In this document: positions 39,933 to 50,409 of the stretch, in pieces
Layout of the letters: the number at the start of each line of letters is the position of its first letter
How positions within the stretch are numbered: the stretch's first letter is position 1
From: Micractinium sp. NFX-FRZ
Taxonomy: Eukaryota; Chlorophyta; Trebouxiophyceae; Chlorellales; Chlorellaceae
Direction: 5' to 3'
Assembly: GCA_029339195.1 (NCBI GenBank)
Contig: JAPTJF010000210.1
Coordinates: 1-64,000 of the forward strand
DNA length: 64,000 nucleotides
The notes under the pieces: model-generated
Told to the model about the DNA's origin: nothing
The model's input: the letters and a program-made list of their open reading frames with translations, nothing else
The model's database searches: none
Made by a program: the position numbers and the translations under genes

Positions 39933-42900
39933 TCACGCCGCCGCCCCCGGCTCAACAGCCGCCTTGCTGTAGCCGGCGTGTGTTGCATTGTACCGCTCCA
40001 AGATGTGGGCACCCGCCGTGGTGGGCGGGTACCGAGGCTCCTTCCCCGCCTCCAAGCACTGCACCAGGGGCGGCAAGCAGGGGCAGCAGGGTTGGCAAAG
40101 AGCGAACCAAATTGGTGGGAGCCGCGGTGTTGGCCTGGGCAGGTGGAAGAAAGGCGGATGTCTGCCTGTGTTCGGCCCTGCAGGCACCAACCTGCCAGGC
40201 ACCAGCGTGCCTGCTCAGCCAGGCGGGCCTGACACTGCCAGCACGCCCCGCCCCGCTCCGCCCCCCAGCGCTGGCCTGCCTCCGCCCCCGCCCCCTGGCC
40301 CGCACACAGCCACACCCTCGCCTGCGGCAGCGCCTCGACGTGCGCATCAAAGTTGGGCTCAAAGAAGTATGCAATTGAGTAGCGCTCCCGCCCCGTCGTG
40401 TTGACCACGCGGTGCAACGTGGATCGGTACAGCCCGTTGGTCCACCTGGGAGGGGGGCAGTGGGTGGGGTGGAGGCAGAGCATGCAGGGCGGGGGTGTCG
40501 TGCCGCAGGGTGGGGATGGGGGCAGCACTCAGGGTGGGGGGTGAAGGCAGCACTCAGGGCGGGGGTTGGAGGCAGCATGCAGGGTTGGGGTGGGGTGCGG
40601 CAGGTCGCAGGTGGGAGTGGCCCTAAGCAGCAGTACCAGCTCTCCCTCTGGTCGACCAGTGGGCAGAACCAGGCAGGCAGGTGTGTGTGCAGGGCTGGCT
40701 GCATGCATCCCTGGCGCTGCCACCTCCTGGGCCCCCTGCCCGTGCCCCCTCGCCCCGCCCCACCTGCACAGCATGTCTCCCAGGTTCACAATGAACGCCC
40801 CCTCCATTGGCGGCACGTCCCGCCACGCCTTGCCGTCCGTGCAGATCTGCAGCCCCGGCACGCCGTCGGTGCGCAGGAAGGTGAGCATGCCTGCGGGAGG
40901 GGGCAAAGAGGCGGGGGTGCGGGGGCACGGCTGGGCTGGCTGTGGGCCAGCGTGGCCACAAGGGGTAAAACTCTTGGCCCCCTGAGCGACGCCCGGGGTG
41001 GCGCCCTGGGAGGCAGGCACTCGAGGCATGCCTGGCTGGTGCCCCGACGCAAGCCGCAGCCCGCTCAGGCTGCGTGTTTTTGCATTTGCGGGGTTGAAGT
41101 CTGATTTCCGCATGTAGAACACGACACAGACGCCTGGAGGCAGCAGTGTGCTGCCAGGATTGCAAGCAAGCCGCAGTCCCGCCCCAGCCTGCCCACATCT
41201 GCCCCTCCCCCTTCTCCCCTAACCCCTTTCAGCCCTCACCGTAGTCGGTGTGCGCCCCCGCCCCAAACACACCCTCCTCAACATCCGACTGCTCCGCGCT
41301 GCAAGGGTGGGGAGTGTGAGTGGGGCGGCAAGCGCCTCATCCCGGAAGTCAGGTCACACAGCAGCAGCGGGACTCAGACGCAGGGAGCTGTGGCGGCACA
41401 GAAGTGGGGGGCTGGGTGAGGGTCGGGAGCGTTGCATACAACTCGTTCATGCGGCCATGAGCAGGCCCTCCCACAGCAGCAAGCGGTGCAACACACACAA
41501 AAGCATGCCAGCCAGCCAGCCAGCCGCGGCACACCCGACTGTGCCGGGCAATGCACCGTACCTGTAGTGCAGCGGGCGGAGGAAGAGCATGGGGCGGGAG
41601 AAGGAGGGGGCAAAGAAGTCGGGCGGCAGGCGCAGGCTGAGGGCCAGCAGGCGCAGCAGGCGGCTGCCCAGCGCCCCCACCGCCTCAAAGTACGCCTCGG
41701 TCGCCTGCGCAGGTCGGAGGGAGGGCAAGGCAGCGTGGGGGGGGGCAGGCGGGTTTGGGGAGGGAGAGAGGGAGGTGAGAGGGAAGAAATAGGGAGGGAG
41801 TGGGAGGGAGGGACAGAGGCGCGGTGGGAGGCGGCAGACTACAAGCGGTGGGAGGCGGCAGAGAGGGCAATCTGTCAGTGACCCGACCAGCGGTTGTGTC
41901 GTGTGCAGCTGAGCAGCCAAGCAGGCAAGCACACATCGCCCTCAGCGACGTCTCACCAACAAGTTGCTGCCCCGCTTCCCGCCCTCCTCTGCCTCCCACC
42001 TCGCGATACCCCGGCAGGTCTGGCCACTGGTTGGGCCCATGCAGCGGCAGCTTCGCCTCCTCGCTGCCCTCCTCCACGTGCCGCCCGTAGTACAAACCCT
42101 CGTGGGTGTCCCCCCGCTGCGAGTGCTCCGGGTCCAGCGTCTCCTCAGCAAACGGGGTGTAACCGCTGCAGTGGAGGGAAGGGACAGGGTGGTACATGGG
42201 GAGGACTGTGAATGCTGGACTTGGTAGGGCAACAGGCGGATCACAGCAGTGCTGCGGATCCTGCTTCCTGATAGCAATGGGGGGTGCCGCCCCTGGGGTG
42301 AGGGACGGAAAGCATGTGCTGATGTCAGGGGGGCGGCAGGCGGAGCACAGGGGGGAGCTCAGGGCGCAGCGTCACCTTGGCAGAGGGCGCTGAACCCTTG
42401 GGAGTGAGGCCAGGGAGGTCAGCAGTTCGGGAGGGAAGCAGGGTCGGCATCGCGTGTGACTTTCTACGCATGATGCCAAAAGCAGATGAGCTCTCAAGGT
42501 ATGCTACCTTAAAAGGCTGCACAGTTTGCACGGCCCTGCAGGCCAGCTAAGGCCAGGACAGGGAAGAAAGAAGGCGCCCCTGCCCACAGGAGGAGGCACC
42601 CACCCACCCACCCACCCACCGATAGTACTTGTTGGCGGCCACCCGCATCTTGTCCTCCAGCGGCTGGCTGAAGAAGCGCCGCTGCTGCTCAAACGTGGCG
42701 GCCACCAGCTCCTCGGGCACAGCGTGGTCGACCACTGCACGGTACGGCAGGCAGGGCGCGCAGGGCAGGGCAGGCAGGGCCATGACTCGCCGCCACTGCA
42801 CATCTCCCGCTGGTCTGGGCTGCGCGCTTCACCAGATGAAGTCGAGGATTGTTCCGTTGTGGTGCTGCTCTGAATGGCTGGGCCAGCAGGCGAGGCGACG

Positions 42901-43268
42901 TTGGGCGCTCCCCGACCCTCCAGGACCCGTTTGCTGCTCCGCCTGTTCACTCACGGTAGAAGAAGCCGTCTTCGATGCATGCCTGGCGCAGCACCGCCGC
43001 CTCCTCCTCCTCAGGCGCTGCCAAGCTGACAACTGGGACCTGCAGCCACGATGACGGGGCGGGCAGCGGACGGGGCCAGTGAGGCGGCGCCGCCTACGCT
43101 GGCACCGTGCACCGCTGCAATGCAGCTCACAGGGTGCGGCGTGCGCTTCCAGTAGTCAAGCAGCGCTGGTCAATATCTTATAAAAACAGGCACGGCAAGC
43201 AGGAAGGGAGCCGCTTGTCGCGCAGACCAGCAACCCTAGAGGCTCACCGGTGCGGCGCCCCCCGCCAT
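39933..43268 (-). CDS. 2-oxoglutarate/Fe(II)-dependent dioxygenase, isopenicillin-N-synthase-like
   Basis: Soluble oxygenase. The substrate is unknown. Plant relatives act in hormone or secondary metabolism. Exons, minus strand: 43268-43248 (7 codons, MAGGAAP), 43039-42955, 42734-42620, 42165-42000, 41704-41562, 41298-41240, 40890-40764, 40445-40322 and 40058-39933, totalling 322 codons (321 aa). The N-terminal DIOX_N region reads VPVVSLAAPEEEEAAVLRQA and GFFYLVDHAVPEELV. The double-stranded beta-helix core has GAHTDYGMLTFLRTDGVPGL with iron ligands His about 193 and Asp about 195, the third ligand His about 250 (YRSTLHRVVN) and the 2-oxoglutarate-binding RYS (Arg about 260). The intron 40059-40321 uses a GC donor (GCGAGG). 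All active-site residues are intact. An intron near 40465-40600 carries a G-rich minisatellite. Confidence 0.94.
40465..40600. repeat. G-rich minisatellite in a 2OG-oxygenase intron
   Basis: About four copies of GGAGGCAGCACTCAGGGTGG-like units, period about 30 bp. Confidence 0.8.
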
Positions 43269-43722
43269 GTCGCCCCAAATGCCTGAGACGGTCCTAGAAC
43301 AAGGCCAACGTCTACCGACGCGCTAGTTCTGGCCATTTTGTTCAGCTGCTGCCAGCCTGGATGCGCAAAAATGCAACTAGGCTTGACAGCCGCTGAACGC
43401 CTGATCGGGCAGCTGGGTTCGCTTGCTACAGGCACATTGCGTGCCCTGCGTCCCTCCACGCGCTGTCTGCCCCGTCTGCAGCACCGCGCACCGGCGTTTG
43501 AACGAACCGCCGTGGCTCCCCCACCCAGCCTCATTCTCCCGCTCTTAACCGTCTACTGCACTGCAAATATCGTTGTTGTGCACCAGCCGGACAGCTTTAC
43601 TGCACCGCGGGAGCAGCAGCACTTAAAGGCGCAGCGCCAGGCAGCCGCGAAGCGACCCCAGGCGGCAGGTCCCGGCGATCAGTAGCAGAGGAGGGTATGT
43701 GCGCAGCCCGGGCGGCCCTGCT
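43269..43722. promoter_or_regulatory. Shared upstream region of the 2OG oxygenase (-) and cramped-like gene (+)
   Basis: 454 bp between divergent start codons. It includes a short upstream ORF for the cramped-like gene. No core promoter element can be assigned. Confidence 0.45.
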
Positions 43723-43726
43723 ATGA
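43697..43726 (+). other. Upstream ORF overlapping the cramped-like start codon
   Basis: ATG at 43697 opens a nine-codon frame (MCAARAALL) whose TGA at 43724-43726 overlaps the main ATG at 43723 (CTATGAC). If the transcript starts upstream, translation of the main frame would need leaky scanning or termination-reinitiation. Confidence 0.5.
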
Positions 43727-46700
43727 CGGCGCCCCAAGCAGGCCAGGAGGCAGCCGGCAGCAGCTCGCCTAGTCAGGGCCCGGCGCGGAGGGAGGCGATG
43801 GAGGCACAGCAGAACGGAGCGGGTGCCAAACTCTCGGAACTGGGCCAGCCCGGCCTGGGAGACGGCCTAGAGGCGGCGCCGTCGTCGGCAGCGGCAGCCG
43901 AGGCGGGAGCCGAGGTGGGGGCGCGCCGGACTTGCAGTTGCTGGCGCGTCACGAAAACGGTGCTGATCCCATGCCTGCAGCCCCTGGCAGCGCGACTGCC
44001 TGTTTGTGTTGGAAATCACCAACTTGCTCTCCAACCCTGCCCTGTGCCCGCTCTGCAGCCGGAGCAGGCGCCTGTGCCCATGGGCGCTGAGGGCACCGAG
44101 ACGTCAGGCGGCGATGCAGCCGAGGAGGGTGTGGCAGCAGGCGCTGAGGGGGAGCCAGCAGAGGAGGAGGGCGGCGAGGATGATGGGGGCGAGGATGATG
44201 AAGGCGAGGAGGAGGGCGCAGACGGCGGTAAAGGTGAGCCTGTGGCAAAGGCAGCTTGGGCGTTTGGGCCGGCAGTTGGCAAGCAGTTGAGCAGGCAGGC
44301 ATGCAGGCAGGCAGGATATTATGTAGTGAGCAGCCCAGGCGAGCCGCTGCATGTGTCAACCACTTGTGTGGAGCATGCAGGGCGGGGCTGCAAGTATCCT
44401 AGCCTCCTGCATCTGCTGCCGTGCTGCCGTTGTTGCTTGCTGCTTCCCCACATCTTTCCCTGCCCACCTGCCCCGCGCACTTCCCGCCCACCCGCCTGAC
44501 CACCACACCCAGTTGCGCTGCCCCGCCTGCCCTGCCTGGCTTGCAGCCAAGCGCGAGTATGTGCGGTGGACCCCCCAGGAGGAGGGGGTCTTCTACGCAG
44601 CCCTGCGTGACGTGGCGGGGCAGAAGCCGGAGATGTGCCTGAAGGAGGTGACGCGGCGGCTGGGCGGTACCAAGGACTACGCGCAGGTGGTGGGGCGGGA
44701 GAGAGGCAGGGGCAGGGCCACATGGCTTGTGTGGTTGGCGGTGGCAGGGCAGGCTACCGGCATGTGTGTGGGGCAGGCGGTGGGGTGCGGGACCAGGGGT
44801 GGGTGGTGCGCTGTGAGTGGAGATGTGTGCGGGGCCGGGTCGGGCAGAGAATAGAGGGCTGGAAGCGCGGGGAGGCAGAAGTGGAGCGGCGCCGGAAACA
44901 GGGGACAGCAGCAGTGGCCGCTCCGTCCCATCCCTTGCCACATCGCACCCTTCTCTCCCTCGACCCTGCACCCTTGCACACTCCTTCTCCCCCCCAGGTG
45001 CGCCACTACTACTACCGCCTGATCAAGCGCCTGAACAAGATCCTGGGCAGCGACTCCAAGCTGGACATCAAGAACGCGCTGCAAGTGCACCGGGCCATGA
45101 TCAAGTTCTGGGAGGTGGTGAGCGGGGGAGGGGGCGGGGGCGGGGCGGGGGGATGCTGATATGGGGGCAAGTCTAGTGGGGAGGCAGGGGTGGGGGTCGA
45201 GGGCAGGGGTGGGGTGGGGAGCTGCTGATGTAGGTGCAAGTCTGGTGGGGAGGCGGGGGGCGGGGCTGGGCGGGATGGGATGGGACCAAGTCTGGTGGGC
45301 AAGGTGAGCGGGAAGGCAAGGGCGGCAAGGGCGGGAGGGGGGTGCTGCTATAGGGGCAAGTCTACTTGGTCTGGAGGACATGCGGTTGCGGGCGGGCGGG
45401 TGGGTGGGCGCGAGGCGGGGCATGCCTGGGGGCCCACTGCCTGCCTTTGTTGGCCGCCCACCACGCGCTGCTTGGGTGCGCTGCCAACGCTGCCTGCCTG
45501 CTGACACCCGCCATCCCCCCCTGCGTGCTGGTGCCTACAGATGGTGGGCAAGGGGATGCGCGGCACCTGCATGGTGGGCATCATGAAGAAGCCTCGCAAG
45601 CAGCGGGAGCTGTCCACCACTGTGCAGCGTGGAGTGAAGGCGGTGATGCAGCGCACAGGAGCGGCGGCGGCGGCGGCGGCGGCGGCAGCACCCGCTGGTG
45701 CGGCCGCGGTGGCCGCTGCGGCCACCGCCGCCACAGCAGGGGGTGGGAAAGGCGGCAAGGCGGGTGCTGCGGGTGGCAAGGCTGCCGCTGCCAGCGGCAG
45801 CCGAAAACGCAAGCCGCGGACGGCGCCCACGGCGGCACCGGCGGCGGCAGGCGGCGCCACTGGCGGCGCTGCTGGCGGCGCTGCTGCTGCTGCTGCTGCT
45901 GCCGCCGCGGGAGCCAGCCAGGGTCAGGATGCCGAGATGGCTGAGGCTGAGGCACCCCCTCCAGCAAAGCTGCCGCGCCGCACCACGGGCCCCAGCACGC
46001 GCCGGCAGCAGCTGCAGCTGCTGGCAGCGGCGGCCGAGGAGGTCGCGGCTGGCTGCAGGACCGGCACCGGCGGCGACGGCGGCAACGCCGGTGGCGGTGC
46101 CGCCCCCAGCGGGGGGCAGGGCAGGGCGGAGGGGAGCTCCCAGAGCCAGACGGGGGCCCACGATGCCGCTGCCAGCGCGTCAGAGCAGCCCGCCAACAGC
46201 AGCCACACTGTGGGCAGCCAGCCGGGTGATGGGGCGCAGCAGGGGGCAGCCAAGGCTGCGCACAGCTTCCGCAGCAGCAGCGGCGGGGGGCTGTCGGGGA
46301 CGATGCGGGAGGGTAGCATGGGCCAGGTGCGCAGGGATGGTGATGGGCTGGCAGCTGCTGGGTTGTCCTGCCTGGCACTCACAGTAGCTCTGTGCTCGAC
46401 TGACAGCTGCTCTGCTGGGTTCAGCGCACATGCAGTTGTTGCCAGCGGCCGTGTTCCAGGGGCATGTTACCTGTGTGCTCTGTGTCAGCGGCTGCTTCAG
46501 CGGTCAGCGCTCATGCGCGTGCCCCCCGTCGACTCCTAGTTACCCTCCCCGCCCTCCCGCTGCAGGCGGGCAGCAAGCTGCGGCTGCAGCTGATGCCGCT
46601 GGACGGCACCACTGCCTCTGCCATGGCGGCTGCTGGGTACCACCCCTTCCTAGAGCTCACGCTGAGTGTGACCAAGAGCCTGCTGTCCGTGCTGCGCCAC

Positions 46701-48258
46701 CTGGGCACCAAGTGGCAGGCGGCGGCGGCGGCGGCGGGCGGTGCCGTGCCCACCAGCGGCAGCGCCCCCCCCATCATCTTTGTGCACCCGCCGGCGGACT
46801 GCCCCATCACGCTGCGCGGCGTCAGCTGGGGCGGGCCCGACTGCGATGGCCAGCTCAAGGTGGGTGGGCTGACGCTGTGCTGGTGCAGCTTCTGAGCTAA
46901 TAGAGGCTGAATTTTGGCAAGTGACCGTGCTGTGTCGGTGGCTGTGTCTCGACAGTTATTGCAAGAGTCAATGTGTGCAACCTGCCAATCGCTGTGTGAT
47001 GTGTGGGGTCCGCCGCCCCCTGACGCTCCCCTGCTTGGCTTGGCCCCCCTGCTTCTCCGCCCGTCGGCAGGTGGGCGACATCTTTGGCGCGCTTCAGGGC
47101 CCAGCCCCCTTCCAGCTGCTCTACAGTTGGGGCCGCCCAGCCGCCGCCGCCGCCACTGCCACCACTGCCGCACCCAGCGCGGCGCCCAGCACGGCGCCCA
47201 GCAAGCAGGCGGCGCGCCCCAGCAGCAGCCGCGCCACCTCGCAGCTGCGGCAGCAGCAGTCGGCGCGCAAGGATGAGCTGGCAGCGGTGCTGAAGGAGGC
47301 AATCTCAGCGGTGGCTACAGAGCCGGTTGCCGAGGAGCCAATGGCTGCAGATGAGGGGTACCAGCTGCATCAGCAGGCGTGGCCCCAGCAGCAGCAGCAG
47401 CAGCAGCAGCAGTGGGGACAGCCGCCGCAGCCGCCGCCGCCGCAGCAGCAGCAGCAGTGGGGACATCAGCAGGAGGTGCAGCCGCAGCAGGTGGCACACC
47501 AGTCGTTCCTGCAGCTGCTCAACTGCGATGTTGCCATGGCGGCAGGCGAGCCCGGCGGCGGCGCTGACGTGGCAGCAGCAGCAGTGCCGGCAGGGTACAT
47601 ACAGCCAGCAGGGTACATGCAGCCGGCAGCAGGCGCCTTTGCAAGCCCCCACGCAGCAGCAGCAGCAGCAGGCGCCGGCTATGCAGGCCCCCGTGCAGTG
47701 GCAGGATACGGCCAGACGCCAGGCCCCGGCGCCGGCTGTGCGCAGCCGGCTGGGTTTGTGCCCACAGGCCACTTTGACGAGCAGCTGCCCGCCTCCATGG
47801 GGGCGCTGCCGCTGGGCTTTGATCCTGGCCAGCCTGCAGCAGCCCCGCCGCCCACCACTGCCAGGCGCCGGCGCCCCACCAAGGCCCAGGCAGCGGCAGC
47901 AGCGGCAGCGGCTGCTGGGGAAGGTGGCACGCCGGAGCATGCACTGCCAGGCGGCGACAGCCCGTCTGCTGGCACAGCAGCGGGTCAGCAGGGGCAGGCG
48001 CAGGAAGAGGGGCAGGCACCCTTGACGGAGGTGCGCAAGCCACGCGGCCTGCTGGGCCTGCTGCAGACGCCAGCGGAGAAAGCGGCCCCCCCGGCAGGCA
48101 AAACCCCAGGAGGCCAGAAAGCGCCCAAGTCCTCTGCCAAGCCCAAGAAGGTGGCACAGCCGCGCAAGACGCCAGCCAGCGGCCGCAGCAGTGCCAAGGG
48201 CGGCGGGCGGCAGCGCAAGGGAGCCGCCGCGGCCGCGGCCGCCGCTGCAGCGGAGCAT

Positions 48259-48296
<38 letters not shown>

Positions 48297-49515
48297 GCAG
48301 TTTGCCGGCGTGCCGCTGCCCCCCGGCTTTATGTGGGCGCACATGCACCCGCACCTGCAGCAGCCGCTGCCGCCGCAGCCGCCGCAGCACCAACAGCAGC
48401 AGCAGCACATCTCGGTACTGCAGCAGCCGCCGGTGCTGCAGCACCCGCTGCAGATGGCGGTGCTGCAGGAGCCGCCGCTGGCGCCTGCTCACATGCAGCA
48501 GGGCCAGCAGCAGCAGCAGCAGCAGGGTGCCCTGCTGCAGGCACAGGTGCCGCAGCACCAGGCTGGCGAGGAGGGCGGAGGTGGCCCGCTGGATTTTGCC
48601 GGAGACACGCTGCTGCAATTCTTGGATGGCAACCGCAGTGGTGCGACAGTCGCGGCGGCGGCAGGTGCGTGGGTGGGTGGCTGACCAGGCCTCAGCCCCT
48701 CTGCCCAACTGCCAATGACGGTGCAAATGTAGGGCTCCATGTCAGCATTGCCCACCCACGAAGGTTGACAGCCCACCCACCTGCCTGTGTCTGCAGCGCT
48801 CTTTACCTGCCTGCACTCCGCTCATGCCCCTGCCCCCCCCGCCTGCTACCCCTGCAGGCTTCACCGGCCACCTGTTTGCCGGCCTGCCCAGGGAAGGGCA
48901 GCATCCCGACGGTGAGGCCTCGAAATATACATATCACTCTACCTGTCCTCTGGCCCGGCTGTTGTGCCTGACTGGCGGAGCAGGGTGTGGCGTGGCTGTC
49001 GTAGGAGAGTTGCCCTGCCCAGCGCACCTCCCTCCCTGCTTGTTTGTGCCCCTGATGTTCCACTGACCCACCGACGAGGCACCTCCCCTCCCGGGCCCGC
49101 CCCTGACCGCCCCTCCCCACCACCCTACCCTGTCTTGTCTGTCCCTGCAGCAGGCGGCGCCGCGCTGCCCGGCTGCGACGACTTCAGCCTCAAGAGCTGG
49201 CCCTCCCTGTCGCCGCCCCCCAACTTCCAGCTTCCCGACGGCTTCCACACGGGGCTGTCGCCCATCCGCAAGCCGCGGGGGGCGCCCGGGGCTGGGGGCA
49301 CGCTGACAGGCGGCGTGGGGGCGTCAAAAGCCCACGGCGCAGCGGCGGCCGCGGCAGCCGGGCTGGATGCTGTGCTAGGCCCCACCGATTTCAGCATGCT
49401 GATGGCTGGCATGACCGGCGCCACAGGCACCACTGCCACTGGAGCCGATGGCTCTGCAGCTGCCGGCGAGCGGCAGGTGGCGGCACAGGGAGGACCAGGA
49501 ACTGCGGCCACTGCA

Positions 49516-49554
<39 letters not shown>

Positions 49555-49893
49555 CACGCCTCGGTGGCAGCTCTGCCAGTGGTGGATTCATTCTATGGTG
49601 GGGCCACCACCCTGCTGGGCTTCCTGGGGGGCGGGGCCACCCACATGGGTGGTCCCACCCGCAAGCCAGGTGGCGGCGGCGACACGGGCACTGGCCTGCC
49701 GCTGCCGCTGGACAAAGACCTGGCTGACCTGACTTTTGACTTTGGCAGCCTGCTGGGTGTGGGAGACGCAGCACCCAGCTGGCTGGGACCGCAGGGGCCC
49801 CCGGCGCACCATGCAACGCAGCAGCAGCAGCAGCAGCAGCAGCCGGCGGCAGCGCTGGGTGACCGTCCTTTCGCTGCGCTGTTTGGCAAGTGA
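43723..49893 (+). CDS. Cramped-like (TSL-kinase-interacting-type) SANT/Myb-domain nuclear protein, 1365 aa
   Basis: Probable chromatin or transcription regulator. Exons: 43723-43914, 44059-44233, 44547-44686, 44998-45117, 45541-46326, 46566-46859, 47071-48664, 48858-48911 and 49151-49893, totalling 1366 codons with every phase closing. An acidic N-terminus (EEEGGEDDGGEDDEGEEE) precedes a SANT domain at about residues 124-200: REYVRWTPQEEGVFYAAL, then QVRHYYYRLIKRLNKILG, the cramped-family signature. Conserved blocks follow (MRGTCMVGIMKKPRKQREL; SKLRLQLMPLDGTTASAMAA; VGDIFGALQGPAPFQLLYSW). The rest is Ala-, Gln- and Pro-rich with AT-hook-like basic patches. The tail has short blocks GFTGHLFAGLP, FSLKSWPSLSPPPNFQLPDG and FDFGSLLG. 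Intron 43915-44058 is 144 nt, in frame and stop-free. The last acceptor is a tandem NAGNAG (49148-49153). Confidence 0.9.
45118..45375. repeat. Tandem repeat built from a cramped-like exon-intron junction
   Basis: GGCAAGTCTGGTGGG-like sequence recurs near 45166, 45235, 45288 and 45354. GTGAGCGGG followed by G-rich DNA and GGGGCAAGTCTA appears both at the real donor (45118) and at about 45305. Confidence 0.75.
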
Positions 49894-50409
49894 GCCAGGC
49901 TGGCCAGCGTGTGGAAGGGCGGCTTGCCTTGTCCAGCCGGCCTGCGTTTTCCCGACTAAAAAACGTGACTTTGACCGCACTTGCCCTACCCCACTCTGCA
50001 CCACCCGACGGCACCCATGTGCATTCCCTTCCCCCTTGGCAGACTCCCACCACCTCTTTGAGCCTCATCCTTCTCATGTTTACCTCCCTGCTCAGTGCAC
50101 CCAACGGCTCAGCGCGATTGACAGCATGTGCGCCGCCGCCCTGCATGGAGCTGCCGTGGGCCCTGAACCCCGCCTGTTTACTTGGCCTGGCCCCTTGGCC
50201 GTGTAACAAATGCCATTTGCATCACTTACAGCCTGCAACTGTGGGGACACACGAAGGGTGGCTTGGAAAGGAAGGAATCATGCGCTGCAGCGGTGTCTTC
50301 AAGCGGGCCGCCCGCGGCTGCCGCTGGGAGCGCTGAGCTTCTGCTTTGAGCCAGGCGGATCTGGCGGCGTGTGGCGCTCTGCGCTTTGCTGTAGCCTCCT
50401 CAAAGCGCC
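49894..50409. other. Intergenic region between the cramped-like gene and HUBL paralogue 1
   Basis: No gene recognised. It contains the cramped-like poly(A) signal and presumably the promoter of the next gene. Confidence 0.55.
50202..50206 (+). terminator. Poly(A) signal TGTAA for the cramped-like gene
   Basis: TGTAA 309 nt past the stop at 49893. Confidence 0.5.

Noticed and set aside
43269..43696. Possible additional small gene between the 2OG oxygenase and cramped-like genes
   Set aside because: The 115-aa frame at 43338-43685 has no domain and lies in a compact divergent promoter region.
47305..48726. 473-aa minus-strand open frame
   Set aside because: Shadow of the Gln-rich cramped-like exon. 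Its Leu-rich composition is the reverse complement of CAG repeats.
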